NCBI RefSeq assembly: GCF_014648495.1
Contig: NZ_BMRF01000002.1
Location: 664,335-728,334 of the forward strand
Direction: 5' to 3'
DNA length: 64,000 nt
DNA from: Actinomadura cremea
GTDB lineage: Bacteria; Actinomycetota; Actinomycetes; Streptosporangiales; Streptosporangiaceae
Position 1 is the first letter of the stretch. Each line of letters begins with the position of its first letter. Below are positions 41,169-50,090 of this stretch, one piece after another. Below the pieces are notes generated by a model that did no database searches, had not been told where the DNA came from, and saw only the letters and a program-made list of their open reading frames with translations. A program made the translations under genes and the position numbers.

Positions 41169-42059
41169 ATGCTCGAACTGATCGACGTCACCAAGCAGTA
41201 CCGGGGCGGGAAGCGCGCCGTCGACGGGATGACGCTGCGCCTCGGCGCGGGCCTGGTCGGGCTGCTCGGCCCGAACGGTGCGGGGAAGTCGTCGCTGATG
41301 CGCATCGCCGCGACCGTGACCCGTCCCACGTCGGGACGCGTGCTGTTCGAGGGCGCCGACGCGGTCTCCGACCCTGCCGCGCTCCGCCGGAACCTCGGCT
41401 ACCTGCCGCAGGACTTCGGCGTCTACCCGAACCTGACGGCGCGCGAGTTCCTCGCCTACCTGGCGGCGGCGAAGGGCCTGTCGCGGCGCTCGGCGCGGGC
41501 CCGCATCGACGAGCTGCTGGAGACGGTCAACCTCACCGGCGCGGCGAAGCGCCCGCTCGGCGGCTACTCGGGCGGCATGCTCCGCCGGGTCGGCATCGCG
41601 CAGGCGCTCCTCTCCGACCCGAGGGTGATCATCGTGGACGAGCCGACGGCCGGCCTCGACCCGCAGGAGCGGGCGCGGTTTCGCACCATGCTCGCCGACC
41701 TCGCCGCCGACCGGGTGGTCATGCTGTCGACGCACATCGTCTCCGACATCGAGTCGGCGGCCTCCGACATCGCGATCGTCGCGGGCGGCCGGCTGCTGCG
41801 CCGGGGCGCGCCGGGCGAGCTGACCCGGTCGCAGCGGGGCCGCGTCTGGGAGCTGCACGCCGCCCCCGCCGAGGCCGACGCCGTCCGCGCGCGGCACCTC
41901 GTCGCCCGGATGATGCGGACGGCGGACGGCGTCCACCTGCGGGTCATCGCGGACGCGCCGCCCGCCGCCGGGGCGAGGCCCGCCGAGCCCGACCTGGAGG
42001 ACGTGTACCTCGCGCTCCTGCACGCCCCCGCGGGGTTCGCGGCGGGAGGCGTCCGGTGA
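41169..42059 (+). CDS. ABC transporter ATP-binding protein
   Basis: A 296-residue ATPase: Walker A GPNGAGKSS (about 36-44), signature YSGGMLRR, Walker B VIIVDEPTAGLD and STHIVSD switch. The exporter-type CcmA class is clear. GTG 41163 overlaps the lipoprotein stop; ATG 41169 with GGGGGAG upstream is preferred. The permease gene overlaps by four bases. Target substrate unknown. Confidence 0.93.
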   Translation: MLELIDVTKQYRGGKRAVDGMTLRLGAGLVGLLGPNGAGKSSLMRIAATVTRPTSGRVLFEGADAVSDPAALRRNLGYLPQDFGVYPNLTAREFLAYLAAAKGLSRRSARARIDELLETVNLTGAAKRPLGGYSGGMLRRVGIAQALLSDPRVIIVDEPTAGLDPQERARFRTMLADLAADRVVMLSTHIVSDIESAASDIAIVAGGRLLRRGAPGELTRSQRGRVWELHAAPAEADAVRARHLVARMMRTADGVHLRVIADAPPAAGARPAEPDLEDVYLALLHAPAGFAAGGVR

Positions 42060-43606
42060 CGCTCCGCACGATCGGCGGGACGGCCGTCGGCGACTTCCGC
42101 GACCGGGTGCGCCGCCCCGCGTACGCGGTGACGCTGCTCGCCGCGGTCGGCCTCGGCTACCTGGCCGTCCCGGACGCCGGCACCCGCATGGTGATCATGT
42201 ACATCGGGGAGCACCGCGGCGCCTACGGCAGCGCCTACGTCGGGACGGTCACGGCGCTGGCGAGCGCGCTGTGGCTGACGCTCGGCGGCTTCTACGTAGT
42301 TCGGGGCACGGTGGCGCGCGACGAGCGCACCGGCGTGGGCCGGCTCGTCGCCGCCACGCCGCTGCGCACGCCCGCCTACCTGGCCGGGAAGTTCCTCGCC
42401 AACACGATGGTGCTCGGCTCGATGGTGGGCGTCCTCGCGGTGACGGCGGCGGTGCTGCAGGTCGCGCGCGGCGAGGACCGGTGGGTCGACCCCGTCGCGC
42501 TGCTCGTCCCGTTCGCCGTGCTCGCGCTGCCGCTCGTGGCGGTGACGGCCGCCGCCGCGCTGCTGTTCGAGACGACCCCGGTCCTGCGCGGCGGCATCGG
42601 GAACATCGCGTGGTTCGTCGTGTGGCTGATCGGGGCGATCGGCGGGATGTCCGAACGCGCGCCGCTCGACCTCGTCGGCACCGGGCACATCGTCCGCGAC
42701 CTGCGCGCCACGATGACCGAGCGGGGGCTGTGGAAGCCGGACTACTCGTTCAGCCTCGGCTTGACGGAGGTGCCCGAGCCGCTGAGGACCTTCCCGTGGG
42801 ACGGCTTCGCGCTCACGCCCGGCTTCCTCGCCGGACGGGCCGCGCTCGTGCTCGTCGCCGTCGTGGCGGCGCTGCTGCCCGCCGTCTGGTTCGCCCGTTT
42901 CGACCCCGCCCGCGGCCGTCCCCGCAAGCCCGCGCGCTCGGCCCCCGCCCACGAGGCCGCCCCCGAACCCGCGTACGCCTACCGGGGCCTGCCCGTCACC
43001 GCGCCCGTCCGCGGACGGACGTTCGGCAGGCTGCTCGCGGGCGAACTGGCCCTCGTCCTGCGGGACGCGGGCCGGTGGTGGTGGCTGGTCGCCGCGGCCC
43101 TGTCGGCCGTCGCGCTCGCCGTCCCGGCCGACGCCGTCGCCCCGGTCGCCCTGCCGCTGGCGTGGGTGTGGCCCGTCCTGCTCTGGTCGAGGCTCGGCAC
43201 GCGCCCCCGGCTGGCGGGCGTCGAGGGCATCATCGGCGCGTACCCGTCCCCGCACCGCCGGCTGCTCGCCGAGTGGACGGCCGGGTTCGCGGTCACGGCC
43301 CTCGTCGGGCTGGTCCCGCTCGCCCGCATGGTGATCGCCGCCGATGCCGCCGGGGCGTCCGCCTGGCTCGCGGGCGCGCTGCTGATCCCGTCCTTCGCCC
43401 TGGCCGCCGGGACCGTGAGCCGGACGCCGCGCGTGTTCCAGGCCGTCTACCCGCCGCTGTGGTACGGGGCGTTCAACGGCCTCGCGCCGCTGGACTTCAT
43501 GGGCGCCGTACCCGGCGGCCCGCACCCGGTGGCGCTCGCGGTCGTCGCCGTCCTGCTCCTCGCGGCGGCCGCCGTCACCGCACCCGCCCGCCGCCTCGCG
43601 GCCTGA
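42056..43606 (+). CDS. ABC-2 type permease, large form
   Basis: A 516-residue membrane protein with two groups of about six helices (20-280 and 325-515), joined by a Pro/Ala-rich cytoplasmic linker. It is the sole permease for the ATPase encoded upstream (GTGA overlap). Single large permeases of this kind accompany two-component systems in actinomycetes and export or remove membrane-active compounds. A 9-bp hairpin follows. Confidence 0.88.
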   Translation: MTLRTIGGTAVGDFRDRVRRPAYAVTLLAAVGLGYLAVPDAGTRMVIMYIGEHRGAYGSAYVGTVTALASALWLTLGGFYVVRGTVARDERTGVGRLVAATPLRTPAYLAGKFLANTMVLGSMVGVLAVTAAVLQVARGEDRWVDPVALLVPFAVLALPLVAVTAAAALLFETTPVLRGGIGNIAWFVVWLIGAIGGMSERAPLDLVGTGHIVRDLRATMTERGLWKPDYSFSLGLTEVPEPLRTFPWDGFALTPGFLAGRAALVLVAVVAALLPAVWFARFDPARGRPRKPARSAPAHEAAPEPAYAYRGLPVTAPVRGRTFGRLLAGELALVLRDAGRWWWLVAAALSAVALAVPADAVAPVALPLAWVWPVLLWSRLGTRPRLAGVEGIIGAYPSPHRRLLAEWTAGFAVTALVGLVPLARMVIAADAAGASAWLAGALLIPSFALAAGTVSRTPRVFQAVYPPLWYGAFNGLAPLDFMGAVPGGPHPVALAVVAVLLLAAAAVTAPARRLAA

Positions 43607-43615
43607 CGCCCTCGC

Positions 43616-43637
43616 GGGCCCGGCTCCGGCCGGGCCC
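43616..43637 (+). terminator. 9-bp GC hairpin after ABC permease
   Basis: GGGCCCGGC (43616-43624), loop TCCG, GCCGGGCCC (43629-43637), ten bases past the stop. No T-run, so efficiency is uncertain. Confidence 0.55.
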
Positions 43638-43745
43638 GTCCGGGCCGGTCGGGCGCGGGCCGCAAATCTCTTGCCGGTAGGACGGAACGGAGGCGATCGT
43701 TGACGACATCCTATTCGTGGACGATGCGTCGACAGGGAGCCGCAC

Positions 43746-45278
43746 ATGGCCACTCACCACGAGGGAAACGTCTCCTTCGAGCAGCTCGTCGCCGGCGACC
43801 TCGCCAGGACGATCACCGCCGTGCCGCAGTCGCTGGACAACCAGTGGCTGGACGACGAGCTGCTCGCCGCGACGCTGCGGGAGGGACGGGTCACGCGGGC
43901 GATCAGCGACGAGCAGCAGCGCAGGGCCCGGCGCGAGTACCTCCGGGCACTGCTGAACGCCGAGAAGATCGTCGTGAACCGGGCCTACCTCTACAACAGC
44001 CGGATCGTGTACCAGGACTTCGTCCGGGACGGTCTCGACCGCAAGGCGTTCCGCACGCTCCTCACCGGCGGGGCGATCATCCCGTACCTCATGGACGAGA
44101 CGTCCCCGGTCCCCCAGGCCCCGCCGGCGTTCCAGGTGACGGACGGCTTCCAGGGGTGGCGGGAGATCGCGGAGACCACCCCGATGTCGTGCCTGCGCCT
44201 GGCCTGGGACGACTCGGCCTACTCGGAGCTGGTCGTCCACATGAGCGACGGCTTCGAGAACTTCCTCACCCGCCTCGGCAAGTTCCGCGCCCCCGCGCTC
44301 CGCCGCGACCTCGGCCTGGGCGAGGAGGAGGCCGACGCGGTGTGCGCCCACCTCAGGGACGTGGCGGCCTGGGCCTTCGAGCGCACCAACGCCGGGATCC
44401 CCGTGACCCGGCAGATGCTCTACGAGCGGTTCATCGTGGGGGAGGACGGCGACGTCGCGGCCCGCGAGTACGACCGGAACCTGCCGCACGTCGCGCCGCT
44501 GAAGCAGCTGCTCGACCTGAAGTACGCCACCAACCTCGCCGACGCCATCGACGTCTACGCCATCACCCCCGGCGACTCGCCCCGCCGCACGGCGCTCCAG
44601 GAAGGTCTCGCGGACCGGAGCCGGGCCGGGCGCCGGGCGCTGGCCGAGACCGACGCCGACCAGGTCGTCCGGATGCTGCGCAACCTGACCTTCGAGAACG
44701 TGCAGGGCCTGCTGGAGCGGGTGCCCAGCCTGGACCGGCTGACCTTGTCGGACATCTGCCAGGTGCGGGCGGAGCGCGAGTGGAAGGTCTACCGCGACAG
44801 GTTCGCCGGGCTGCTCGGCACCACCTCCGTGGACGACCTCGCGGCCGAGGCGGGCGGAGCCGCGGCCGTCACCGGCGCCTACGTCGCCATGCTGGAGAAG
44901 GCCGAGGAGATCCACGCCGCGAACTGGCAGGACGGGATCGGGAGGCGGTTTCGGGGCCTGGCCGAGCTGGCCATCGACATCGGCGCGATGACGATCAACG
45001 TCGTCTACATGAGCGACCACTCGATCGGGTACGAGGTCATCGGCGACGCCGCGGGCATGGCGCTCGGGCGGGCCGCGCGGGTCACCGTCCGGCTGGGGCT
45101 CGGCCGGCTGCTGGAGTCCCGGGCCGGGTACCGCATCGAGAACACCGCGCAGATCCTGGACATGCGAATGGACGATCCCGCCCGCGAGGCGCAGAAGATC
45201 ATCGACCACCTCGCCCGGCACGGCACCCGCCTCCGTCCGTCCCAGAACGGGGCCGACCAGTCGATCGAGGTCGAGTGA
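43746..45278 (+). CDS. Protein of unknown function, 510 residues, coupled to a NUDIX gene
   Basis: I do not recognise a family. It is a soluble, largely helical protein without signal peptide or membrane segment. Notable are a charged N-terminal region (EQQRRARREYLRALLNAEKI), aromatic-rich AYLYNSRIVYQDFVRDG near 80-96 and an Ala-rich C-terminal region with GMALGRAARVTVRLGLGRL near 440. GGGAG precedes the ATG by eight bases, and a TTGACG at 43700-43705 may be a -35 box. Its stop overlaps the NUDIX start (GTGA), so the two are likely partners in one pathway, possibly nucleotide-related. Confidence 0.75.
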   Translation: MATHHEGNVSFEQLVAGDLARTITAVPQSLDNQWLDDELLAATLREGRVTRAISDEQQRRARREYLRALLNAEKIVVNRAYLYNSRIVYQDFVRDGLDRKAFRTLLTGGAIIPYLMDETSPVPQAPPAFQVTDGFQGWREIAETTPMSCLRLAWDDSAYSELVVHMSDGFENFLTRLGKFRAPALRRDLGLGEEEADAVCAHLRDVAAWAFERTNAGIPVTRQMLYERFIVGEDGDVAAREYDRNLPHVAPLKQLLDLKYATNLADAIDVYAITPGDSPRRTALQEGLADRSRAGRRALAETDADQVVRMLRNLTFENVQGLLERVPSLDRLTLSDICQVRAEREWKVYRDRFAGLLGTTSVDDLAAEAGGAAAVTGAYVAMLEKAEEIHAANWQDGIGRRFRGLAELAIDIGAMTINVVYMSDHSIGYEVIGDAAGMALGRAARVTVRLGLGRLLESRAGYRIENTAQILDMRMDDPAREAQKIIDHLARHGTRLRPSQNGADQSIEVE

Positions 45279-45919
45279 CCGATCCCGACCCGGCCGACGC
45301 CTACGAACGCCTCCGGCGCGACGCCCCGGACCTGTTCGCCGATCCGGACGGCGCGCCCGTGCGGATCCTGCCGTCCATGCCGTCCACCGGCGGCCCGTAC
45401 GGCGTCCGCTACCAGGACCCCTACATCACCGTCGTGCGCGATCCGGTGGAGTTCCCGGGCGGCGGCGTCGGCGGCCATGTCCGCGTGCTGCCGACCGCGC
45501 GGCACGGCGGGGCCGCCGTCCTTCCCGTCTGCGCCGACCGGGTCGTCCTGATCCGCCACTTCCGCCACTCCACCCGGCAGTGGCACTGGGAGATCCCCCG
45601 CGGCTTCTCCGACCCGGGCGAGCCGCCGGACGAGACGGCGCGGCGCGAGCTGCGCGAGGAGATCGGCGTCACCGCCCGGGACCTGACGCCGCTGGGGCGG
45701 ATGCACGCCGACACCGGGATCACGGGCGGCGCCGTCGAGCTCTTCTGGGCCCGCGTCGACCCGCCGGGCCGCGTCGCCGCCGACGAGGGCATCGAGAGCG
45801 TCGCCCTGTTCGACCCCCGCGAGCTGGACGTCCTGCAGGACCGGGGCGACCTCACCGACTCCTTCACCCTGGCCGCGATCCTGCACGCCCGGCGCCGCGG
45901 CCTGCCCCCGTTCCCCTGA
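45275..45919 (+). CDS. NUDIX hydrolase
   Basis: A 214-residue protein with the NUDIX box GFSDPGEPPDETARRELREE followed by IGV (about 113-135), matching GX5EX7REUXEEXGU. NUDIX proteins cleave nucleoside-diphosphate-linked compounds. The N-terminal 70 residues and the layout resemble ADP-ribose pyrophosphatase types. The GTG start lies within the stop of the unknown gene. It is convergent with a TetR gene, seven bases apart. Confidence 0.9.
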   Translation: MTDPDPADAYERLRRDAPDLFADPDGAPVRILPSMPSTGGPYGVRYQDPYITVVRDPVEFPGGGVGGHVRVLPTARHGGAAVLPVCADRVVLIRHFRHSTRQWHWEIPRGFSDPGEPPDETARRELREEIGVTARDLTPLGRMHADTGITGGAVELFWARVDPPGRVAADEGIESVALFDPRELDVLQDRGDLTDSFTLAAILHARRRGLPPFP

Positions 45920-45926
45920 GCCGCGC

Positions 45927-46685
45927 CTACGTCGTCCTGCGCCGCCGTTCGAGGGATTCGAGCCCGGCGATGAGCACGTCGAGGCCGAGGTCGTACTCGG
46001 CGTCCACCCCCTCCACCTCCTCCACCGGCTCGGCCTCGACGACGTACCCGCCCGCCGCCAGGATGGGGGCGAGGTGGGGGAAGCGCTCGGGGGTGATGGC
46101 CGCGCGCAGCATCTCCACCCCCTCCGGGGTGACGGCGACCTCGCCCTCCTCGGCGAGGGACTGCTCGAGCTGCACCATGGCGGCGACGTGCTGGGAGACG
46201 ATCAGTATGGCGGCGATCTTCTCGCCGTCGGTGAGGTCCAGGCCGGACATCGCCGCGAGCCCGAGGTCGGCGGCCTGCACCGTGCCGGGCATGAGGACCG
46301 ACAGCTGCCCGCGCGGGATCTCGAGCACCCAGGGCCGCGCGCGGTAGGCGTCCCGGACCATCCCCGCCCACGCCCGCACCGCGTCGCGCCAGTCGTCCGG
46401 CAGCTCGACCCCCTCGGGGACGGCCACCGCGGCGTCCTGCATGAGGCGCACGAGATCGTCCTTGCCGGAGACGTACCGGTAGAGCGACATGGTCGTGAAG
46501 TTCAGCGACTTCGCCACCGCCTGCATGGTCACGGCACCGAGCCCGTCGGCGTCGGCGATCTCGATGGCGGCGTTGACGATCCGCTCGTGGGTCAGCCCGC
46601 GGCTCGGCCCGCGCTGCGGGACGTCCTGCATGCCCCAGGCGATCGTGAGGGCCCGCGGCAGGCCGGTCTCGGTCGTGTCTCCCAT
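45927..46685 (-). CDS. TetR family regulator of the divergent ABC exporter
   Basis: A 252-residue TetR/TetR-C protein: DNA-binding helices at about 35-85 (TMQAVAKSLNFTTMSLYRYV) and a long ligand domain of the class that controls drug exporters. ATG 46685 is used; the extended frame back to 46763 would run through the operator repeats. It is divergent from the exporter operon, with a five-copy 16-bp repeat between them. Confidence 0.92.
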   Translation of the reverse strand: MGDTTETGLPRALTIAWGMQDVPQRGPSRGLTHERIVNAAIEIADADGLGAVTMQAVAKSLNFTTMSLYRYVSGKDDLVRLMQDAAVAVPEGVELPDDWRDAVRAWAGMVRDAYRARPWVLEIPRGQLSVLMPGTVQAADLGLAAMSGLDLTDGEKIAAILIVSQHVAAMVQLEQSLAEEGEVAVTPEGVEMLRAAITPERFPHLAPILAAGGYVVEAEPVEEVEGVDAEYDLGLDVLIAGLESLERRRRTT

Positions 46686-46732
46686 GGTCCCGATGCTTCC
46701 ACTCCTGACGCCGACCGCGCGAGCGGCCAACG

Positions 46733-46802
46733 GTGTATGAGGCGCACTGCGTATAAGACACACTGTGTACGAAACACACTGTGTATGCCATACTCAGTGT
46801 AT
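46733..46802. repeat. Five-copy 16-bp iterated operator before the ABC exporter
   Basis: The hexamer GTGTAT, or a one-base variant, recurs at 46733, 46749, 46765, 46781 and 46797, exactly 16 bases apart. Two units contain the full palindrome ACACA-C-TGTGT (46758-46768 and 46774-46784); a related GCGCACTGCGT lies at 46742-46752 and ATACTCAGTGT at 46790-46800. The last unit runs into the exporter ATG (46801). This suits cooperative binding by the adjacent TetR protein. Confidence 0.75.
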
Positions 46803-47679
46803 GCGATACACAGATTCGGCCCTGATCGAGCTCGACGGGCTCGCCAAGGGCTTCGGGGACAACGAGGTCCTGAAGGGCCTCGACCTGACGCTCCCCCCGG
46901 GCATCCACGCGCTCCTCGGCCCCAACGGCGCGGGCAAGACCACGCTGGTCAACATCCTGTCCACGCTGACGCCCGCCGACGCGGGCACCGCCCGCGTCCT
47001 CGGCCTGGACGTCCGCGCGGACAAGCGGCGGCTCCAGGGGCTCATCTCCCTGACCGGGCAGTACGCCGCCGTGGACGACCGCCTCAGCGGCACCGAGAAC
47101 CTGCACATGATGGGGCGGCTCTTCGGCCTCTCCCGCCGCGACGCCGCCGCCCGCGCCGCCGACCTGCTCGACCGCTTCGAGCTGGCGAAGGCCGCCGGCA
47201 AGCGCGTGAGCACCTACTCCGGCGGCATGCGCCGCAAGCTCGACATCGCGGTCAGCCTCATCGCCCGCCCCCGGCTGATCTTCCTCGACGAGCCCACCAC
47301 CGGCCTCGACACCCGCAGCCGCCAGGCGCTGTGGGACGAGATCAACACCCTGGCCGACGACGGCACCTCGATCTTCCTCACCACCCAGTACCTCGAGGAG
47401 GCCGACGTCCTCGCCGAACGGATCCTGGTCCTGCACGGCGGCCGCATCGTCGCCGAGGGCACCGCCTCCCAGCTCAAGGAACGCGTGGGCGGGTCGACCA
47501 TCCAGCTGCACGACAGCCACGGCCGCGTCGTCGAGGAGATCCCGACCGGCGCGTCGGCCCACGAGATCTCCCGGCACCTCGCCGCCCTCGCCGCCGAACG
47601 TCCGGGCGTCCAGGTCACGATCCGGCGCCCCACCCTCGACGAGGTCTTCCTCCAGCTCACCGGAAAGGAGGCGGCATGA
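46801..47679 (+). CDS. ABC exporter ATP-binding protein, DrrA-like
   Basis: The 292-residue ATPase has Walker A GPNGAGKTT (about 42-50), signature YSGGMRRK, Walker B LIFLDEPTTGLD and the TTQYLEEAD switch with a C-terminal extension, as in daunorubicin-type self-resistance exporters. The ATG overlaps the last operator repeat, so the message is probably nearly leaderless. The permease gene overlaps its stop by four bases. Confidence 0.94.
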   Translation: MRYTDSALIELDGLAKGFGDNEVLKGLDLTLPPGIHALLGPNGAGKTTLVNILSTLTPADAGTARVLGLDVRADKRRLQGLISLTGQYAAVDDRLSGTENLHMMGRLFGLSRRDAAARAADLLDRFELAKAAGKRVSTYSGGMRRKLDIAVSLIARPRLIFLDEPTTGLDTRSRQALWDEINTLADDGTSIFLTTQYLEEADVLAERILVLHGGRIVAEGTASQLKERVGGSTIQLHDSHGRVVEEIPTGASAHEISRHLAALAAERPGVQVTIRRPTLDEVFLQLTGKEAA

Positions 47680-48500
47680 CCGCCACCACCGTGACGGCCG
47701 CACCGCCGGCCGCCCCCGCCCGCGGCGCGGGCTTCCTCACCAGCCTCGGCATCTTCAGCACCCGCAGCCTCAAGCACTCCTTCCGCGACGGCGAGTCGCT
47801 GATGATGGCGGTCCTGCTGCCCGTCATGCTCATGCTGATCTTCACCTACGTCCTCGGCGGCGCCATGGACGTCGGCGGGGGCGGCGGCCGCGAGGCGTAC
47901 CTGGCCTTCGTCATGCCGGCCATCGCCCTCACCGCCGCGGGCTTCGGCGCCTCCTACACGTCCGTCGTGGTCAGCAACGACATGACCACCGGGTTCATGA
48001 ACCGGCTGCGCACGATGCCGTTCCCGTCCGTGACCGTCCTGCTGGGGCACACCGCGTCGTCGATGGTCCGGAACATGCTGGCCACCACGGTCGTCGTCCT
48101 CGTGGGCTTCGCCGTCGGCTTCCGCACCGACGCGGGCGTCCCGCAGTTCCTCGGCGCCTTCGGGATCATCGCGCTGTGGATCCTGATGATCACGACCGTC
48201 TTCGCGATGCTCGGGATGCTGGCGGGCTCGGCCGAGGCCGCGAACGGCTACGGCTTCATCCTGCTCTTCCTGCCCTACATCTCGAGCGGCTTCGCGCGCG
48301 TGGAGAGCATGCCCGGCTGGCTGCGGCCCATCGCCGAGCACCAGCCGATGACGCCGATCATCGACACCTCGCGCGCGCTGCTGAACGGCCAGGACCCGGG
48401 GTCCGCGCCGTGGATCGGCATGCTCTGGTGCGCGGGCCTCATGGCCCTCGCCGTCTGGCTGACCGCCGTCGTCTTCCCCCGCAAGGTGGCCCGCACCTGA
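47676..48500 (+). CDS. ABC-2 type permease, DrrB-like
   Basis: A 274-residue permease with six helices and the ABC-2 motif region FMNRLRTMPFPS in the first cytoplasmic loop. It pairs with the upstream ATPase (ATGA overlap) to export a drug-like compound. Expression is probably induced when the TetR repressor binds ligand. A 12-bp terminator follows before tRNA-His. Confidence 0.93.
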   Translation: MTATTVTAAPPAAPARGAGFLTSLGIFSTRSLKHSFRDGESLMMAVLLPVMLMLIFTYVLGGAMDVGGGGGREAYLAFVMPAIALTAAGFGASYTSVVVSNDMTTGFMNRLRTMPFPSVTVLLGHTASSMVRNMLATTVVVLVGFAVGFRTDAGVPQFLGAFGIIALWILMITTVFAMLGMLAGSAEAANGYGFILLFLPYISSGFARVESMPGWLRPIAEHQPMTPIIDTSRALLNGQDPGSAPWIGMLWCAGLMALAVWLTAVVFPRKVART

Positions 48501-48565
48501 CACCCGGACGCGCGAGCCCGCGGCCCGCGAGCACACCGGGCCCGCGCGGCGTCCGCCGGAACAAG

Positions 48566-48604
48566 GAGAAGCCCTGGCCGTCTTCGCGATGACCAGGGCT
48601 TCTC
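48566..48604. terminator. Perfect 12-bp hairpin, bidirectional terminator
   Basis: GAGAAGCCCTGG (48566-48577) and CCAGGGCTTCTC (48593-48604) pair around a 15-base loop. It separates the exporter operon from the convergent tRNA-His gene and can serve both strands. Confidence 0.8.
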
Positions 48605-48609
48605 GCCGG

Positions 48610-48682
48610 GGTGAGTGAGGGGACTTGAACCCCCGACATCTTGGACCACAACCAAGTGCTCTGCCAGCTGAGCTACACCCAC
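48610..48682 (-). tRNA. tRNA-His (GTG)
   Basis: Acceptor GTGGGTG pairs with CACTCAC with one G-T pair; the D-arm is TAGCTCAGCTGGCAGAGC; the anticodon stem CTTGG/CCAAG encloses TTGTGGT with anticodon GTG; the T-arm is GGTTCAAGTCC. A G at 48683 opposite C73 is the extra 5' G of tRNA-His. Confidence 0.97.
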
Positions 48683-48736
48683 CGTGGCCGGGAACGCGCC
48701 CGGCTCCCAGTAGTGTACCGGGTCCGCGGGAGTGGG

Positions 48737-49330
48737 TCAGCCGGAGATCTCGGCGGCGAGGGCGCGGGCGGTGTCGGAGTCGGGGCCCGGCTGGGGGACG
48801 AAGACGGCGGCGCGGTAGTAGCGCAGCTCCTGGATGCTCTCGGTGATGTCGGCGAGGGCGCGGTGGCCGCCCTTCTTCTCGGGGCTGGCGAAGTACGCGC
48901 GGGGGTACCAGCGCCGGGCCAGCTCCTTGATCGAGGAGACGTCGACCATGCGGTAGTGCAGGTGGGCGTCCAGGGCCGGCATGTCCCGGGCGAGGAACGA
49001 CCGGTCGGTGGCGATGGAGTTGCCGCACAGGGGCGCCTTGTTGGCGTCCTTGACGTGCCCGCGGACGTAGTCGAGGACGGTCTTCTCGGCCTCGGCGAGC
49101 GGGACGCCGCCGGGGAGCGCGTCGAGGAGCCCGGACGTCGTGTGCATGTCCCGGACGATCTTGGTCATCTGGGTGACGGACTCGGGCGGGGGCTTGATCA
49201 CCACGTCGACGCCCTCGTCCAGGATGTTCAGCTCGCTGTCGGTCACCAGTGCGGCTATCTCGATCAGGGCGTCCTTGTCCAGGTCGAGCCCCGTCATCTC
49301 ACAGTCCACCCACACGAGCCGCTCGTTCAT
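48737..49330 (-). CDS. orn: Oligoribonuclease
   Basis: A 197-residue DEDDh 3'-5' exonuclease that degrades RNA di- to pentanucleotides, including pGpG. The Exo I motif [10 protein letters not shown] is at 7-16, Exo II holds [11 protein letters not shown], and Exo III is [11 protein letters not shown]. Start ATG 49330 gives the usual MxxRLVWxDCEMTG beginning; an in-frame ATG further up would add non-conserved residues. Housekeeping gene located next to tRNA-His, as is common in actinomycetes. Confidence 0.96.
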   Translation of the reverse strand: MNERLVWVDCEMTGLDLDKDALIEIAALVTDSELNILDEGVDVVIKPPPESVTQMTKIVRDMHTTSGLLDALPGGVPLAEAEKTVLDYVRGHVKDANKAPLCGNSIATDRSFLARDMPALDAHLHYRMVDVSSIKELARRWYPRAYFASPEKKGGHRALADITESIQELRYYRAAVFVPQPGPDSDTARALAAEISG

Positions 49331-49376
49331 GGCCTTCACCTTACGACCCCGTGCCACCGCACGGGGCATCGAGATG

Positions 49377-50021
49377 TCAGGACGTCCGGGACGTGATGTG
49401 CGGCGGGGGCTCGATGCCGGGGCGCAGGGACGGGTCGGGGACCGGTGCGAGGAACGCCTGCCGGACGGGCAGGACGCCGGCCCACGCGTCGAGGGCGTGG
49501 TCCTCGGGGTCGTCGCTCGGGGGGCCCTGCCGGACCTTGGTCGACGCCTCGGCGAGGGGGAGGGCGAGGACGGTCGTGGCCGCGAGCTCCTTGCGGGTGG
49601 GGAGGCGGGCGGTGTCCCACTGGCCGGGGGCGAGGTGCTCGGTGATCGCGCGGAGGCCGGTGAGCTTCTCGTCGCCGGTGAGGACGGACGGCGTGCCGTA
49701 GACGATCGCGCTGCGGTAGTTGAGCGAGTGGTGGAAGAGGGAGCGGGCGACGACGACGCCGTCCAGGTGCGTGACGGTGACGCAGACGTCCCGGGACGGG
49801 CCGTGGCGGAGGCTCGCGGCGCCGCTGGAGCCGTGCAGGTAGAGGGTGTCGTCCAGCCGGCCGTATCCGGTGGGGATCACGCGCGGGGAGCCGTCGATGA
49901 CGACGCCGAGGTGGCAGACGAGGGCGGTGTCGAGGATCTCGTAGAGGGTCGTGCGGTCCGGGGACGAGCGTTCCGGGAGCCGGCCGAGCCGGGTGCGGGG
50001 CGTCGCGGAGAGCGGGTTCAT
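49377..50021 (-). CDS. Pyridoxamine-5'-phosphate-oxidase-like flavin/split-barrel protein
   Basis: A 214-residue FMN-binding split barrel: [20 protein letters not shown] and [13 protein letters not shown] are the usual strands of the PNPOx-like Pfam family with [13 protein letters not shown] in the centre. It is divergent from a MocR regulator with 69 bases between. That pairing is seen repeatedly in actinomycetes and suggests vitamin B6 or flavin-linked oxidation under MocR control. True PdxH activity is not implied. Confidence 0.88.
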   Translation of the reverse strand: MNPLSATPRTRLGRLPERSSPDRTTLYEILDTALVCHLGVVIDGSPRVIPTGYGRLDDTLYLHGSSGAASLRHGPSRDVCVTVTHLDGVVVARSLFHHSLNYRSAIVYGTPSVLTGDEKLTGLRAITEHLAPGQWDTARLPTRKELAATTVLALPLAEASTKVRQGPPSDDPEDHALDAWAGVLPVRQAFLAPVPDPSLRPGIEPPPHITSRTS

Positions 50022-50025
50022 GTCC

Positions 50026-50080
50026 GATTACGCTAGGTCGGTGGTGGCCTGGTCGGCAGGGCCACTCACGTTTGATTACG
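50026..50080. promoter_or_regulatory. Direct repeats and inverted repeat in the MocR divergent promoter
   Basis: GATTACG at 50026-50032 and 50074-50080 flank the inverted repeat GTGGCC (50044-50049) / GGCCAC (50060-50065). MocR/PdxR proteins bind widely spaced direct repeats, so this is a likely operator for both genes. Confidence 0.5.
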
Positions 50081-50090
50081 GGAGACCACT

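Noticed and set aside
46733-46802. Replication-origin iterons
   Set aside because: The repeats lie between a TetR gene and its divergent exporter and end at the start codon; there is no Rep gene or AT-rich melting region.
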